Origin: CAYPZL01 sp964415045
Lineage (GTDB): Bacteria > Planctomycetota > Phycisphaerae > Sedimentisphaerales > Anaerobacaceae
Length of the DNA stretch: 44,712 nt
Assembly: GCA_964415045.1 (NCBI GenBank)
Contig: CAYPZL010000019.1
Location: 1-44,712, forward strand
Direction: 5' to 3'
The position numbers were made by a program, and so were the translations under genes. Under the pieces are notes generated by a model that searched no databases, had not been told where the DNA came from, and saw nothing but the letters and a program-made list of their open reading frames with translations. How positions within the stretch are numbered: the first letter of the stretch is position 1; each line of letters begins with the position of its first letter. Shown piece by piece: positions 1-7,682 of the stretch.

Positions 1-630
1 TCGGACAAACTGGTCGAATTCCTTGAATTAACACACCATTCTACGCGAGCACCCGGTCGATTCGCCGGTACGCGTCGAGCGCGAGCCCGCCGGGCCGGTC
101 GATCCCGTCTGGCAGAGAGCGCGCGAGAAACTGTACTCGCCCGGGCCGGCAATGCGACGCTCGCCGGCAGAGACCGAGACGATCAGCTTCGAGCAGTTCC
201 AGGAAGACCTGCTCCGGACGCTCAAGCACGCCGCGAATATTCGCCACGTCGATCCCAACGAGAAAGTGATCCTGACCGTTCTTTCACAAGGCCAAGGCGC
301 TTTGCCGGGCGGCGCGGGAGGCTTTGGCGGCTCGACGTTCAGCGGCGGGGGGGGGGCGGCTACATCGCAGGCGGCTCGGCCGGGATTATGAGCGGCGGGA
401 GCGGCTCGTTCGGTGGGGGCGCGGGCGGCGGGGGCTTTCGTAGCGAGTCCTTCGGGTATGGTTTCGGAACTGCGGGCTCGGGCCGACGTCGGGGGGCAAT
501 CCCTCCTGCGGCGGCGACCGCGACCACGGTACTGACCATGCAGGCGCTAAAGGCTGACGTCGACGCCTTCGCCCGCGCCGAGCTGGATTTCGAGCAGTTC
601 CGGGAGAAGGTCAACACGTTCGCATATTAA
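1..630 (+). pseudogene. Glycine-rich hypothetical protein, 5'-truncated and frame-broken
   Basis: I do not recognise the family. The coding signal moves between frames. Bases 1-30 read SDKLVEFLEL in frame 1. From about 32 to 346 the plausible protein is in frame 2 (VWQRAREKLYSPGP, then FEQFQEDLLRTLKHAANIRH, then a Gly-rich stretch). After a run of ten G at 347-356 it returns to frame 1 (YIAGGSAGIMSGGSGSFGGG, ending ALKADVDAFARAELDFEQFR...). Similar FEQF motifs occur on both sides of the G-run, which supports one protein rather than two. Frame 1 has no stop over the whole stretch, but its middle part is an arginine-rich shadow. The gene starts outside the window. It could be a genuine pseudogene, a phase-variable or slippage-decoded gene, or carry homopolymer sequencing errors. 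The next gene downstream encodes another Gly-rich protein, so the two may be related partners. Confidence 0.5.
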
Positions 631-671
631 GAGGACTCCGGTTGCCAACCTGACAAGGAAAGGGAAGGAAG

Positions 672-1454
672 ATGAAACGCACGGTTCATTACAGCGGGAT
701 TGTCGGCGTACTGGTCATCGTGATAGCGGCATCGGTGCTCGCGCAGACCCGGACGGGAACGAGTTCCAGCCGTAAGCGCCGGGCGCAGGCGCCTCCTTCG
801 TGGTCGGACGATCCGCAGGCGGGATTCAGGGAAGGGGAAACGCCCGCCGAATTCCAGGCCCGGCACCAGCGCGAGTTTCAAGATCGCATGGCCCAGATGC
901 AGCGCCGGGCCGCGGAGATGCAACGCCGCGCCGAGGAGAACCGGAACAACGCCATCCGCCAGGCTCTGGGGGCGACGGACGCCCAGTGGCGTCAGATCAA
1001 GCCAAAGCTGGACCTGATTGAGAAGCTCAAGGCCGAGGCGGACGTCTCCGTCGATCCCGGCGCGTTCGGTGCGACGCCCGGGTTCCAGGGCAATGCGTTC
1101 AGCTTCGGAGGCGGATTCGTCGGCGGTGCCGGCGGCGGAGGCGGCTTCGGCACAATGGGAGGCTCGGGGCAGCCGGGGCAGAACTGGAGCCAGTTCAAGA
1201 GCTGGAGCTGGCCGCCGGCGGCCACGGACAAAACGCCCGGCGAGATCACCGACGGCGAAGCCCTCTGCGCCCAGATCCAGGACCTGATGCGCGATCCCAC
1301 CGCTTCGCCGGAACAAATCACGCAAAAGGTCGCGGCCCTGCGCCAAACCAGAAAGAACGTCCGTCAAAGACTGGCCCGGGTCCGGCAGGCCCTCCAGCAA
1401 ACCCTGCCCCCCCAACAGCAAACCCTGCTGATCGCTATGGGGTATCTCGACTGA
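672..1454 (+). CDS. Secreted Gly-rich hypothetical protein with helical ends
   Basis: 260 residues, family not recognised. Residues 1-25 form a Sec signal peptide (MKRT, a hydrophobic stretch, then a likely cut after VLAQ). A charged, Gln/Arg/Met-rich helical segment follows (about 60-110, with repeats of the QMQRRAAEMQRRAEE type). A Gly/Phe-rich low-complexity stretch lies at about 130-175. A C-terminal helical region (about 205-258) has the pattern TLPPQQQTLL seen in Spy/CpxP-like periplasmic proteins; this is a resemblance only. A purine-rich ribosome-binding stretch (aaggaaagggaaggaag) lies directly before the ATG. It follows the frame-broken Gly-rich gene by 41 bases and is likely co-transcribed with it. 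An extracytoplasmic location is well supported; the function is unknown. Confidence 0.75.
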   Translation: MKRTVHYSGIVGVLVIVIAASVLAQTRTGTSSSRKRRAQAPPSWSDDPQAGFREGETPAEFQARHQREFQDRMAQMQRRAAEMQRRAEENRNNAIRQALGATDAQWRQIKPKLDLIEKLKAEADVSVDPGAFGATPGFQGNAFSFGGGFVGGAGGGGGFGTMGGSGQPGQNWSQFKSWSWPPAATDKTPGEITDGEALCAQIQDLMRDPTASPEQITQKVAALRQTRKNVRQRLARVRQALQQTLPPQQQTLLIAMGYLD

Positions 1455-1598
1455 CAACACCGTCCACACAGGTTTTTCAGAATTTTATGAAACAAAGTGA
1501 ACCTGTCGGCGGTTTACTATTGTGGAAGAATTACATAGATCGTTAGACCGCGGGCCGGTTTTCTTGTTTCACGAGAACCTGTTGTAGGAGAAGCGACA

Positions 1599-3650
1599 AT
1601 GCGGAACGGACGAAGTATCCCATTTCTTGTGGTTGCTCTCTGCGCTTGTGGCGTGGCTGTGGGGCAGGCGGAGCGAATCATTTATGTGGACGGGGCTGCG
1701 GTGGGGGCCAATGACGGTTCCTCGTGGGCCGATGCCTATCGGTATCTTCAGGACGCGCTGGCCGAGGCGGCTGGGGTGGCCCCGCCGGTGGAAATTCGCG
1801 TCGCCCAGGGCGTGTACAAGCCGGACCAGGGTGCCGGCGTCATGCCGGGCGACCGCGACGCCTCCTTTCGGCTGCTCAACGGCATTACATGGAAAGGAGG
1901 TTACGCCGGTACCACGGCCGCCGATCCTGATGTGCGGGATGTGGAGGGATACATCACCGTTCTTAGCGGCGGCCCCGAGACCAGACGCGTCGTTACAGGC
2001 GATCTGACCGATGCCTCCGCTGTGATCGACGGCTTTACCATCACAAGCGCGCCCCTTGATGAAATGTCCGTTTTTGGAATGTTCACGGATGGGATGTACA
2101 TTGATTCCGGCAGTCCTGTGGTTCGCAATTGCACGTTTCATGAATGTGATCGCGGGCTCAACATAAGGGCGGGTAGTCCTTCCCTTGTGGGCTGTCGATT
2201 CAGCGAAAACGTCAACGGGGCGTTTTGGGCCTGGGACTGCAATTCCGTTCTGACCGGTTGCGTCTTCGAGCGGCACGGGATCGAACGCCATTCCTTTTGG
2301 GAGGCAGTTCACTGTGTGCCAGGGAATCTCAAGCTGAAAGACTGCACTTTTGCCGAGAACGCCGATGGGGGTATTCGTGTTTTCGGGACGCTTGACCTGG
2401 TTCGTTGTTCCTTCGTGGGCAATTCGGAAACGTTCCGCGGTGTCGTTGATTGCTCGGGACCGCTGACTGCCACGGATTGCGTCTTCCTCGACAATAGGGG
2501 GGAAGGCGTTTCGGTACATGGCGACGCGGAACTCATTGGCTGCCGGTTTCTTGGCAACTCGAGCGCCGCTGTAGATGCCTGGGGGGATACCCTGAGGGCG
2601 AGGCGGTGTGTCTTCAGCAGGGGCACAGGAAGAGGGGCGGCAATTTGGAGCGTTGCGACGTACATGGAGCTGTCGCATTGTATCTTCACGGGGAACCACT
2701 CCGCCTCAGGCGGCACCGTCGATAGCCACGGGCGACTGACGCGGATATCGCAGTGTACGTTTGCAGGCAATCGCGGCGAGCCGAGCACGATCAATGCCGG
2801 CTACAACGTCGAGATGACGCAGTGCATTGTCCGGGATGGGCCGGACTGGTGTGCAACGTGGCCGCCGGACGTTGCACCTCCGGTGATGGTGACCTACAGC
2901 AATGTCGAGGGCGGATATGCCGGCGAAGGCAACTTTGACGCGGATCCGTGTTTCGTCGATCCGGGGTATTGGGACGCGAACGATACGCCGGACGACCCGA
3001 ACGACGATGTCTGGGTAGGCGGTGATTATCACCTGAAATCGCAGGCGGGCCATTGGGACGGTGAGAGTGAGAGTTGGGTCTTCGACGACGTGACCAGTCC
3101 GTGCATCGATGCAGGCGATCCCAACGCTCCGATCGACGCCGAGCCGTTTCCCAACGGCGGATACGCAAACCTCGGCGCCTACGGCGGCACGGCCGAGGCC
3201 AGCCGGTCGTACTTCGGCGAACCGGTCTGCACGACCCAGATCGCCGGCGACATCAACGGCGACTGCAAGGTGGACGACTTCGATATGGACATCCTGCTGT
3301 CGCACTGGCAGATGGAAGACATCGGGAGAATCAACGTTCCACCGACGGTCACGATTGTCTCGCCGCTGGACGGAGCCGAGTTTCGCCGTCCGGAGCCCAT
3401 TGTCCTGCAGTTCGAGACCTCCGACCCGGACGGCCGCGTCATCTATCTCGGCTATCGTCTCGAACACGATCATGGCAACGGCACTTTCGGAACCGGCAGC
3501 GGTACCGCCGACCCGGAAGGCAGTTGGACGCGCGAACACGGCTGGTCTCACATCCGCTACGATGGTCTCTACGTGCTCCGGGCCAGGGCCGTGGACGACC
3601 ACGGCGCGGTAACGGTCGCCCCCGAAATCACGATAACGCTGCACCCGTAG
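1599..3650 (+). CDS. Secreted right-handed beta-helix protein with dockerin-like repeat
   Basis: 683 residues. The signal peptide is MRNGRSIPFLVVALCACGVAVGQ. The mature start IYVDGAAVGANDGSSWADAY is the typical opening of planctomycete parallel beta-helix (pectate-lyase-fold) proteins. About 18 irregular beta-helix rungs follow (residues about 100-420, with recurring NCTF, GCRF, DCTF and RCSF strands). After them come a CFVDPGYWDANDTPDDPNDD segment, a dockerin-like calcium-binding half repeat (GDINGDCKVDDFDMDILL, about residue 550) and an Ig-like C-terminal domain beginning PPTVTIVSPLDGAEF. Such proteins are usually surface adhesins or polysaccharide-binding or -cleaving proteins; no catalytic residues can be named. 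The start is supported by taggag seven bases upstream. Nothing suggests a cellulosome, so the dockerin-like repeat probably has another attachment role. Confidence 0.85.
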   Translation: MRNGRSIPFLVVALCACGVAVGQAERIIYVDGAAVGANDGSSWADAYRYLQDALAEAAGVAPPVEIRVAQGVYKPDQGAGVMPGDRDASFRLLNGITWKGGYAGTTAADPDVRDVEGYITVLSGGPETRRVVTGDLTDASAVIDGFTITSAPLDEMSVFGMFTDGMYIDSGSPVVRNCTFHECDRGLNIRAGSPSLVGCRFSENVNGAFWAWDCNSVLTGCVFERHGIERHSFWEAVHCVPGNLKLKDCTFAENADGGIRVFGTLDLVRCSFVGNSETFRGVVDCSGPLTATDCVFLDNRGEGVSVHGDAELIGCRFLGNSSAAVDAWGDTLRARRCVFSRGTGRGAAIWSVATYMELSHCIFTGNHSASGGTVDSHGRLTRISQCTFAGNRGEPSTINAGYNVEMTQCIVRDGPDWCATWPPDVAPPVMVTYSNVEGGYAGEGNFDADPCFVDPGYWDANDTPDDPNDDVWVGGDYHLKSQAGHWDGESESWVFDDVTSPCIDAGDPNAPIDAEPFPNGGYANLGAYGGTAEASRSYFGEPVCTTQIAGDINGDCKVDDFDMDILLSHWQMEDIGRINVPPTVTIVSPLDGAEFRRPEPIVLQFETSDPDGRVIYLGYRLEHDHGNGTFGTGSGTADPEGSWTREHGWSHIRYDGLYVLRARAVDDHGAVTVAPEITITLHP

Positions 3651-3755
3651 AACCAGGTGGGCAAGAGACGTGCGTACGGCGATACCTGCTTGTAAGGTTC
3701 GTTTCGATGGCCTGCAAGGGGGACGTGAATGCCATGTCTGTAGAAGAGACATCGC

Positions 3756-4373
3756 ATGCGGGATCATTTTCGCCGGGAGGCGCGGCAGCGTTCGCAGCCG
3801 CCCGGTGACGTCGACCGCGCTGCTGTCGATGTCGACGGGCCCGTTCGGATGGTGATGCGCACGGAGGCAAAGCAAAGGCTCCGTCGGGCCGTGGCGGAAC
3901 TGCCGTACGAGCAGCGCGAGGTCCTCATGCTGCGCGTGCACGCGGACATGAAATTCAGAGAGATGGCAGAGCACCAGAACGTATCGCTCCAGACGGCCTT
4001 GAGCCGCTATCGCTACGGACTGGACAAGCTGCCCGCCCGCATCGAGCGTCACGGCATCTCGCTCGATTTCGATCCGGGTCGGACGCTGGTTATCATTCAC
4101 GATCAGTTCCAGTACTATGCCGACGTGCCCGCTCATCTGTTCGAGCCTCAGGCCAGCCGCGCCGTGACGGAGACGATTGTCGATTTCGACAATCGCACCG
4201 TTACCGTTCAGGAGCATACCGGGTCGTCACAGCCGTGCCACCCGATGCGGAACATCGTTTTCGTGGCGGGCCTGATCTTCGGCATCGTCCCGGTGGCCCT
4301 GCTGGGCCTATGCACCCTGGCCGAGGCCCTGGTCGCCCGCCGTCGTCCCAAACCGGCCCCGCCGGCCTTCTGA
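3756..4373 (+). CDS. Sigma-70 region 4-like protein with C-terminal membrane helix
   Basis: 205 residues. Residues about 35-90 resemble ECF sigma region 4 (AVAELPYEQREVLMLRVHAD, then REMAEHQNVSLQTALSRYRYGLDKL). This is close to the same region of the ECF sigma factor at 11865-12443, which reads GAMGQLPPEQREVVTMHVYG and SRYRYGLNKL. Region 2, which binds core polymerase and the -10 element, is absent. Instead the protein continues with a beta-rich stretch and one transmembrane helix (NIVFVAGLIFGIVPVALLGL) near the C terminus. It may be a membrane-tethered regulator or the decayed 3' part of a sigma gene fused to another segment. No convincing ribosome-binding site supports the ATG at 3756; an in-frame ATG at 3849 is an alternative start that still keeps region 4. 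Codon use is similar to the neighbours. Confidence 0.5.
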   Translation: MRDHFRREARQRSQPPGDVDRAAVDVDGPVRMVMRTEAKQRLRRAVAELPYEQREVLMLRVHADMKFREMAEHQNVSLQTALSRYRYGLDKLPARIERHGISLDFDPGRTLVIIHDQFQYYADVPAHLFEPQASRAVTETIVDFDNRTVTVQEHTGSSQPCHPMRNIVFVAGLIFGIVPVALLGLCTLAEALVARRRPKPAPPAF

Positions 4374-4387
4374 GCCGGCAGTTTCGT

Positions 4388-4472
4388 GTGGCAGCGTCAA
4401 GCGCAGCTTGGCGATGGTTTCTTCCGGATGCTCATGAACCATCGCCAAGGCCTACGACCTTGACGCTGCCAC
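4388..4472. repeat. REPIN-like inverted pair of a 34-bp REP element
   Basis: The arm 4388-4417 (gtggcagcgtcaagcgcagc...) is the near-exact reverse complement of the arm 4439-4472, which ends ccttgacgctgccac. About 21 bases separate the arms. The right arm matches, at 32 of 34 positions, the identical 34-bp sequences at 23624-23657 and 39831-39864. The core of those other copies is itself a hairpin (aaggcc-tgc-ggcctt). This is the layout of REP doublets mobilised by RayT-type transposases. Confidence 0.8.
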
Positions 4473-4540
4473 ACGTTGTCTGACCCATCACATGAGGTGG
4501 AACAGAACATCAGTGCTTCCTCGCTTGTCATACGATGATT

Positions 4541-4680
4541 GTCATGCTGAGCAGAAGCGAATCCTGGCGCGCCGGGATGGCCGTCGTACGTCCCTTCTGG
4601 TGCGATGCCGATTCCTCTCTCTTGGCCCAGATGCTTCACTTCGTTCAGCATGACAACCCTCTAATGAGTTGAGACAGAGC
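4541..4680 (-). repeat. Dispersed MITE-like element, copy 1
   Basis: The core 4541-4654 starts gtcatgctga and ends tcagcatgac, a perfect 10-bp inverted repeat. On the minus strand the sequence from 4680 (gctctgtctcaactcattag, then gttgtcatgctgaacgaag) aligns closely with 11615-11680. This is one of the widespread elements whose spurious translations read NEVKHL or ILRFAQDD. It fills most of the 434-base gap between the sigma-4-like gene and the ECF sigma gene at 4808, together with the REPIN at 4388. Confidence 0.65.
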
Positions 4681-4739
4681 AATTGGCCTTCCTTTTCGCG
4701 CGACGGGGGGGATTTCGTCAGTTCGTGTGCAAATTGCCG

Positions 4740-4770
4740 TTGCGCCGGGAGGGGGGCCTTCGTCTATAAT
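4740..4770 (+). promoter_or_regulatory. Possible promoter for the 4808 ECF sigma operon
   Basis: A perfect -10 box TATAAT lies at 4765-4770, followed by GG, 37 bases before the TTG start. The only -35 candidate, TTGCGC at 4740-4745, is 19 bases away, longer than ideal. The -10 is persuasive and the -35 weak. Confidence 0.35.
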
Positions 4771-4807
4771 GGTGTACGTCTGAGGTATAGGTCGAAAGGA
4801 GCCCGGA

Positions 4808-5350
4808 TTGAGCGCCCGGCAGACAGAGCTGCTCGAATTGCTGGACCAGAATGGGGCGCGTTTGTTCGCCCTGCTCATACGGCTCACCTTGCGCGAGGAC
4901 GTGGCCGAAGAGCTCATGCAGGACCTGTTCATTCGGCTCAGCGGCGCCAAAGACCAGGGCGGGATCGACTGCTGGTACGCCTACGCCCGTCGGACGGCCA
5001 TCAATCTGGCCTTCGACTGGCGGCGTCGGCGGGCGACTCGCCGGTCGTGCTCGCTCGACGGGCTCGGAGAGCGTGCCTCAGACGACAGCGCGCCGTTGAG
5101 CAGGCTGATTCAGTCGGAAGAGATCGAACGGGTTCTCGCGGCGATCGGTCGGCTTCGCGGCACCTCGCGCGAGGTTTTTGTGATGCGATACATTCAGCAG
5201 GATTCGTACGAAGGAATCGCCGAGCAGCTCGGCAAGACGGTACATCAAGTTCGTGCTTTGAGTTTTCGAGCGATGAGTACATTGCGTGATCTGCTCGGAC
5301 GCAACCACCTGCCGGCCGAGGGAAAGGGGGTGCAGCGTGTCGAGAAGTAA
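4808..5350 (+). CDS. ECF RNA polymerase sigma factor
   Basis: 180 residues. Region 2 lies at about 8-75 (LLDQNGARLFALLIRLTLRE, then DVAEELMQDLFIRL, then YARRTAINLAFDWRRRR). Region 4 lies at about 108-165 (IERVLAAIGRLRGTSREVFV, then SYEGIAEQLGKTVHQVRALS). This is the normal two-domain ECF architecture without C-terminal extensions. The start is TTG at 4808, preceded by gaaagga at proper spacing; no ATG is suitably placed. The stop codon overlaps the next gene's GTG start by 14 bases, so the two are translationally coupled. The partner has the layout of a membrane-bound anti-sigma factor. The signal sensed is unknown; the partner's extracytoplasmic LamG domain suggests a sugar or surface cue (inference). 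Confidence 0.88.
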   Translation: MSARQTELLELLDQNGARLFALLIRLTLREDVAEELMQDLFIRLSGAKDQGGIDCWYAYARRTAINLAFDWRRRRATRRSCSLDGLGERASDDSAPLSRLIQSEEIERVLAAIGRLRGTSREVFVMRYIQQDSYEGIAEQLGKTVHQVRALSFRAMSTLRDLLGRNHLPAEGKGVQRVEK

Positions 5351-7496
5351 CGAAGCAGACGTTCGACACCGCCTGGAGCTGATCTCCAGCGTGCAGCCCT
5401 CGCCCGCGGCGACCGAAAAGACGCTGGATCGCGTCCGGCAGATGTTGACACAGCCAGAGAGACTTCAAGCTCGCAAGAGCCTATGGAGAATAGTCATGGA
5501 AAGCAGATGGAGCAAATTGGCCGTAGCGGCGGCGGTCGTCCTGGCCGTGGCCTTCGGCCTCAATATGATCGGCGGCCGCCACATGGGCGGTGTCGCCTGG
5601 TCGCAGTTGCTGGAGAACGTGCAACAAGCCCGTTCCTGCATCCACCGCATGCAGATGATCGTTACCCGCGAGGGAGAGCCGGACTCGACCGTCGAGTTCG
5701 TCATGTACCGGTCCTCCGAGTTTGGCATCCGTCGGGACGCGTACGCCAGGGGCGAACTGATTGCCCAACTGTACCTCCCGTGGGAGGTGGACCGGTGTGT
5801 AGAAATTCTGCCCGGCCAGAAGAAATACGTCAAGGCAAGGTTCGGCGAGGCGCAACTGGCCGAGATCCGTGAGAGGAACGATCCGCGCGAGCTGATCAAG
5901 ATGCTCATGGAGTATGAACACACCGACATCGGCACGGAAACCATCGAGGGCAAACAGTGTGAAGGGATCGAAGTAAACGACCCGAATTTCGGAACCATGC
6001 TCTTCGGCGAGGGCAAGGGACGTTTGTGGGCGGATATCGAGACGCAATTGCCCGTACGGATGGAGTTTGAGGGGGCCTCGGGCGGGGGCGCCATGCACAC
6101 GCGGCTGGTCCTGGACGAGTTCGCGTGGGACCCGCTGCTGACGCCTGCCGATTTCGAGCCCAACATTCCCGACGACTACACGGTCATGGCCGAGGTGGAT
6201 CTGTCAACCAACGAGGAGACGGTCATCAAGGGCCTGCGCACCTTTGCCCGCATGACGGGCGGCAAGTATCCGAGCAGCCTCGACCTGATGACGTCGATGA
6301 AGGAAGTGCAGTTCGCCTTCATCGCGGAACGCCGCAAGCGAGGCGTCTCCGTGGAGCAGGAGCCGACCAAGGAAGAGATGGACGGCATCCTGGCGATCCA
6401 GGCCGTCTGCATGTTCTACGGCAATCTCAAGGGCGAAGGCAAAGACGCTGCCTGGTACGGCGATAAGGTAACGGCCGCGTTTCCTCATGCCGTCCTGATG
6501 CGCTGGAAGGCGGACGACGAGGACACGTACCGCGTACTCTTTGGCGATCTCTCCGTTCGTGACGTCACGGCTGAGGGAGTGGCCGAGTTGGAAGCCATGC
6601 CGTTGAACGCCCTGGCGCACGCCATCGATCCGGAGCCCGCTGACGGCACCGTGGGCGTTTCGCTCGACGAGCTTCGCTTGCAGTGGCTGCCCGGTGCAAA
6701 GGCCGTCGAACACAAGGTCTACTTCGGTACGGATTCCGAGAATCTCACGCTGCTGGGAACCGTGGCAGAGGTGCAATTTGCTGCTCTGCCGGCATTGGTA
6801 CGCGGGACGGTCTACCTCTGGCGCGTGGACGAAGTCAACGCCGACGGTTCGGTCACGACGGGCGATCTGTGGAGCTTCAGCACGGGCAAGCTCGTCGGCT
6901 GGTGGAAGCTGGACGAGACCGAGGGCCGCGTGGCGGCCGATTCCAGCGGCGCTGGCCATGCCGGCACGCTCGTCGGCGACCCGGCCTGGGCCCCGGGCGC
7001 GATCGGCGGCGCGCTGGAGCTCGACGGCGACGGCGACTACGTGGATCTCGGGACCGCCCCCGACTTCGACGCCACCAGCCAGATCACGGTGGCCGCCTGG
7101 GTGAAAGTGGCCTCCTTCGACGTGGCCTGGCAAGCCATCGTCACCAAGGGCGACACCGCCTGGCGGCTTTCGCGCAGCATGGACGACAATCTGCACTTTG
7201 CCTGCACCGGCATGTGGCCCGAATGGGTGCACGGCAGCGCCAACGTCAATGATGGGCAATGGCACCACGTCGCGGGCGTCTACGATGGGGCCGAGCTGCG
7301 GCTTTACGTCGACGGCGCGCTCGACGCCTCGGCGACGACCGCCGGGGCGATCAACGTCAACGAGTATCCCGTGGCCATCGGCGAAAACGCCGAGCATCCC
7401 GGTCGCGGCTGGAACGGCCTCATCGACGACGTGCGTCTCTATGATTACGCCCTTTCGGAGGCCGAGATCAAAACCCTCCACGACGCCGGACCGTAA
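5337..7496 (+). CDS. Membrane anti-sigma-like protein with LolA-like and LamG domains
   Basis: 719 residues from the GTG at 5337, which has gaaaggggg upstream and overlaps the ECF sigma gene. Residues 1-55 are cytoplasmic (anti-sigma position, RLELISSVQPSPAATEKTLD). One transmembrane helix follows (KLAVAAAVVLAVAFGLNMIG, about 60-80), then the signature GVAWSQLLENVQQARS shared with the other anti-sigma-like protein (NVAWAEV). Residues about 95-270 resemble a LolA/outer-membrane-lipoprotein-carrier-like beta sheet. A linker with a fibronectin-III-like segment (about 440-515, VYLWRVDEVNADGSV) leads to a C-terminal LamG/concanavalin-type lectin domain (LVGWWKLDETEGRVAADSSG, about 518-719). Inference: it holds the sigma factor at the inner membrane and reads an external ligand. 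A rho-independent terminator follows at 7543. The anti-sigma role rests on context and topology; no zinc-binding anti-sigma motif is visible. Confidence 0.75.
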   Translation: MSRSNEADVRHRLELISSVQPSPAATEKTLDRVRQMLTQPERLQARKSLWRIVMESRWSKLAVAAAVVLAVAFGLNMIGGRHMGGVAWSQLLENVQQARSCIHRMQMIVTREGEPDSTVEFVMYRSSEFGIRRDAYARGELIAQLYLPWEVDRCVEILPGQKKYVKARFGEAQLAEIRERNDPRELIKMLMEYEHTDIGTETIEGKQCEGIEVNDPNFGTMLFGEGKGRLWADIETQLPVRMEFEGASGGGAMHTRLVLDEFAWDPLLTPADFEPNIPDDYTVMAEVDLSTNEETVIKGLRTFARMTGGKYPSSLDLMTSMKEVQFAFIAERRKRGVSVEQEPTKEEMDGILAIQAVCMFYGNLKGEGKDAAWYGDKVTAAFPHAVLMRWKADDEDTYRVLFGDLSVRDVTAEGVAELEAMPLNALAHAIDPEPADGTVGVSLDELRLQWLPGAKAVEHKVYFGTDSENLTLLGTVAEVQFAALPALVRGTVYLWRVDEVNADGSVTTGDLWSFSTGKLVGWWKLDETEGRVAADSSGAGHAGTLVGDPAWAPGAIGGALELDGDGDYVDLGTAPDFDATSQITVAAWVKVASFDVAWQAIVTKGDTAWRLSRSMDDNLHFACTGMWPEWVHGSANVNDGQWHHVAGVYDGAELRLYVDGALDASATTAGAINVNEYPVAIGENAEHPGRGWNGLIDDVRLYDYALSEAEIKTLHDAGP

Positions 7497-7542
7497 CGCA
7501 CGAAGCGTTTGCGGTATGAGGTTCAAGAGAAACTTGCACAAG

Positions 7543-7572
7543 AAGGGCCGGGCGATCAGTCCGGCCCTTTTC
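7543..7572 (+). terminator. Rho-independent terminator
   Basis: A perfect 9-bp stem, aagggccgg (7543-7551) with ccggccctt (7561-7569), has a 9-base loop and is followed by a short T tract. It closes the sigma/LamG operon 47 bases after the stop. Confidence 0.75.
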
Positions 7573-7682
7573 GCTGCGCCCCCGACAACGGACTTGCAGG
7601 CGGTCCGGCGTTTGATTACAACAGACCTCCATGGACGCATCAGAGGATCGTCATAGGAATGAGATGCTGTGGAGGTAGACGG

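Noticed and set aside
3074..3808. Plus-strand frame of 244 codons overlapping the end of the beta-helix gene
   Set aside because: Arg-rich shadow of the real frame; no domain and no ribosome-binding site.
4388..4472. Possible CRISPR repeat or tRNA in the palindromic region
   Set aside because: There is only one inverted pair, no regularly spaced direct repeats and no cloverleaf; it matches the REP family instead.
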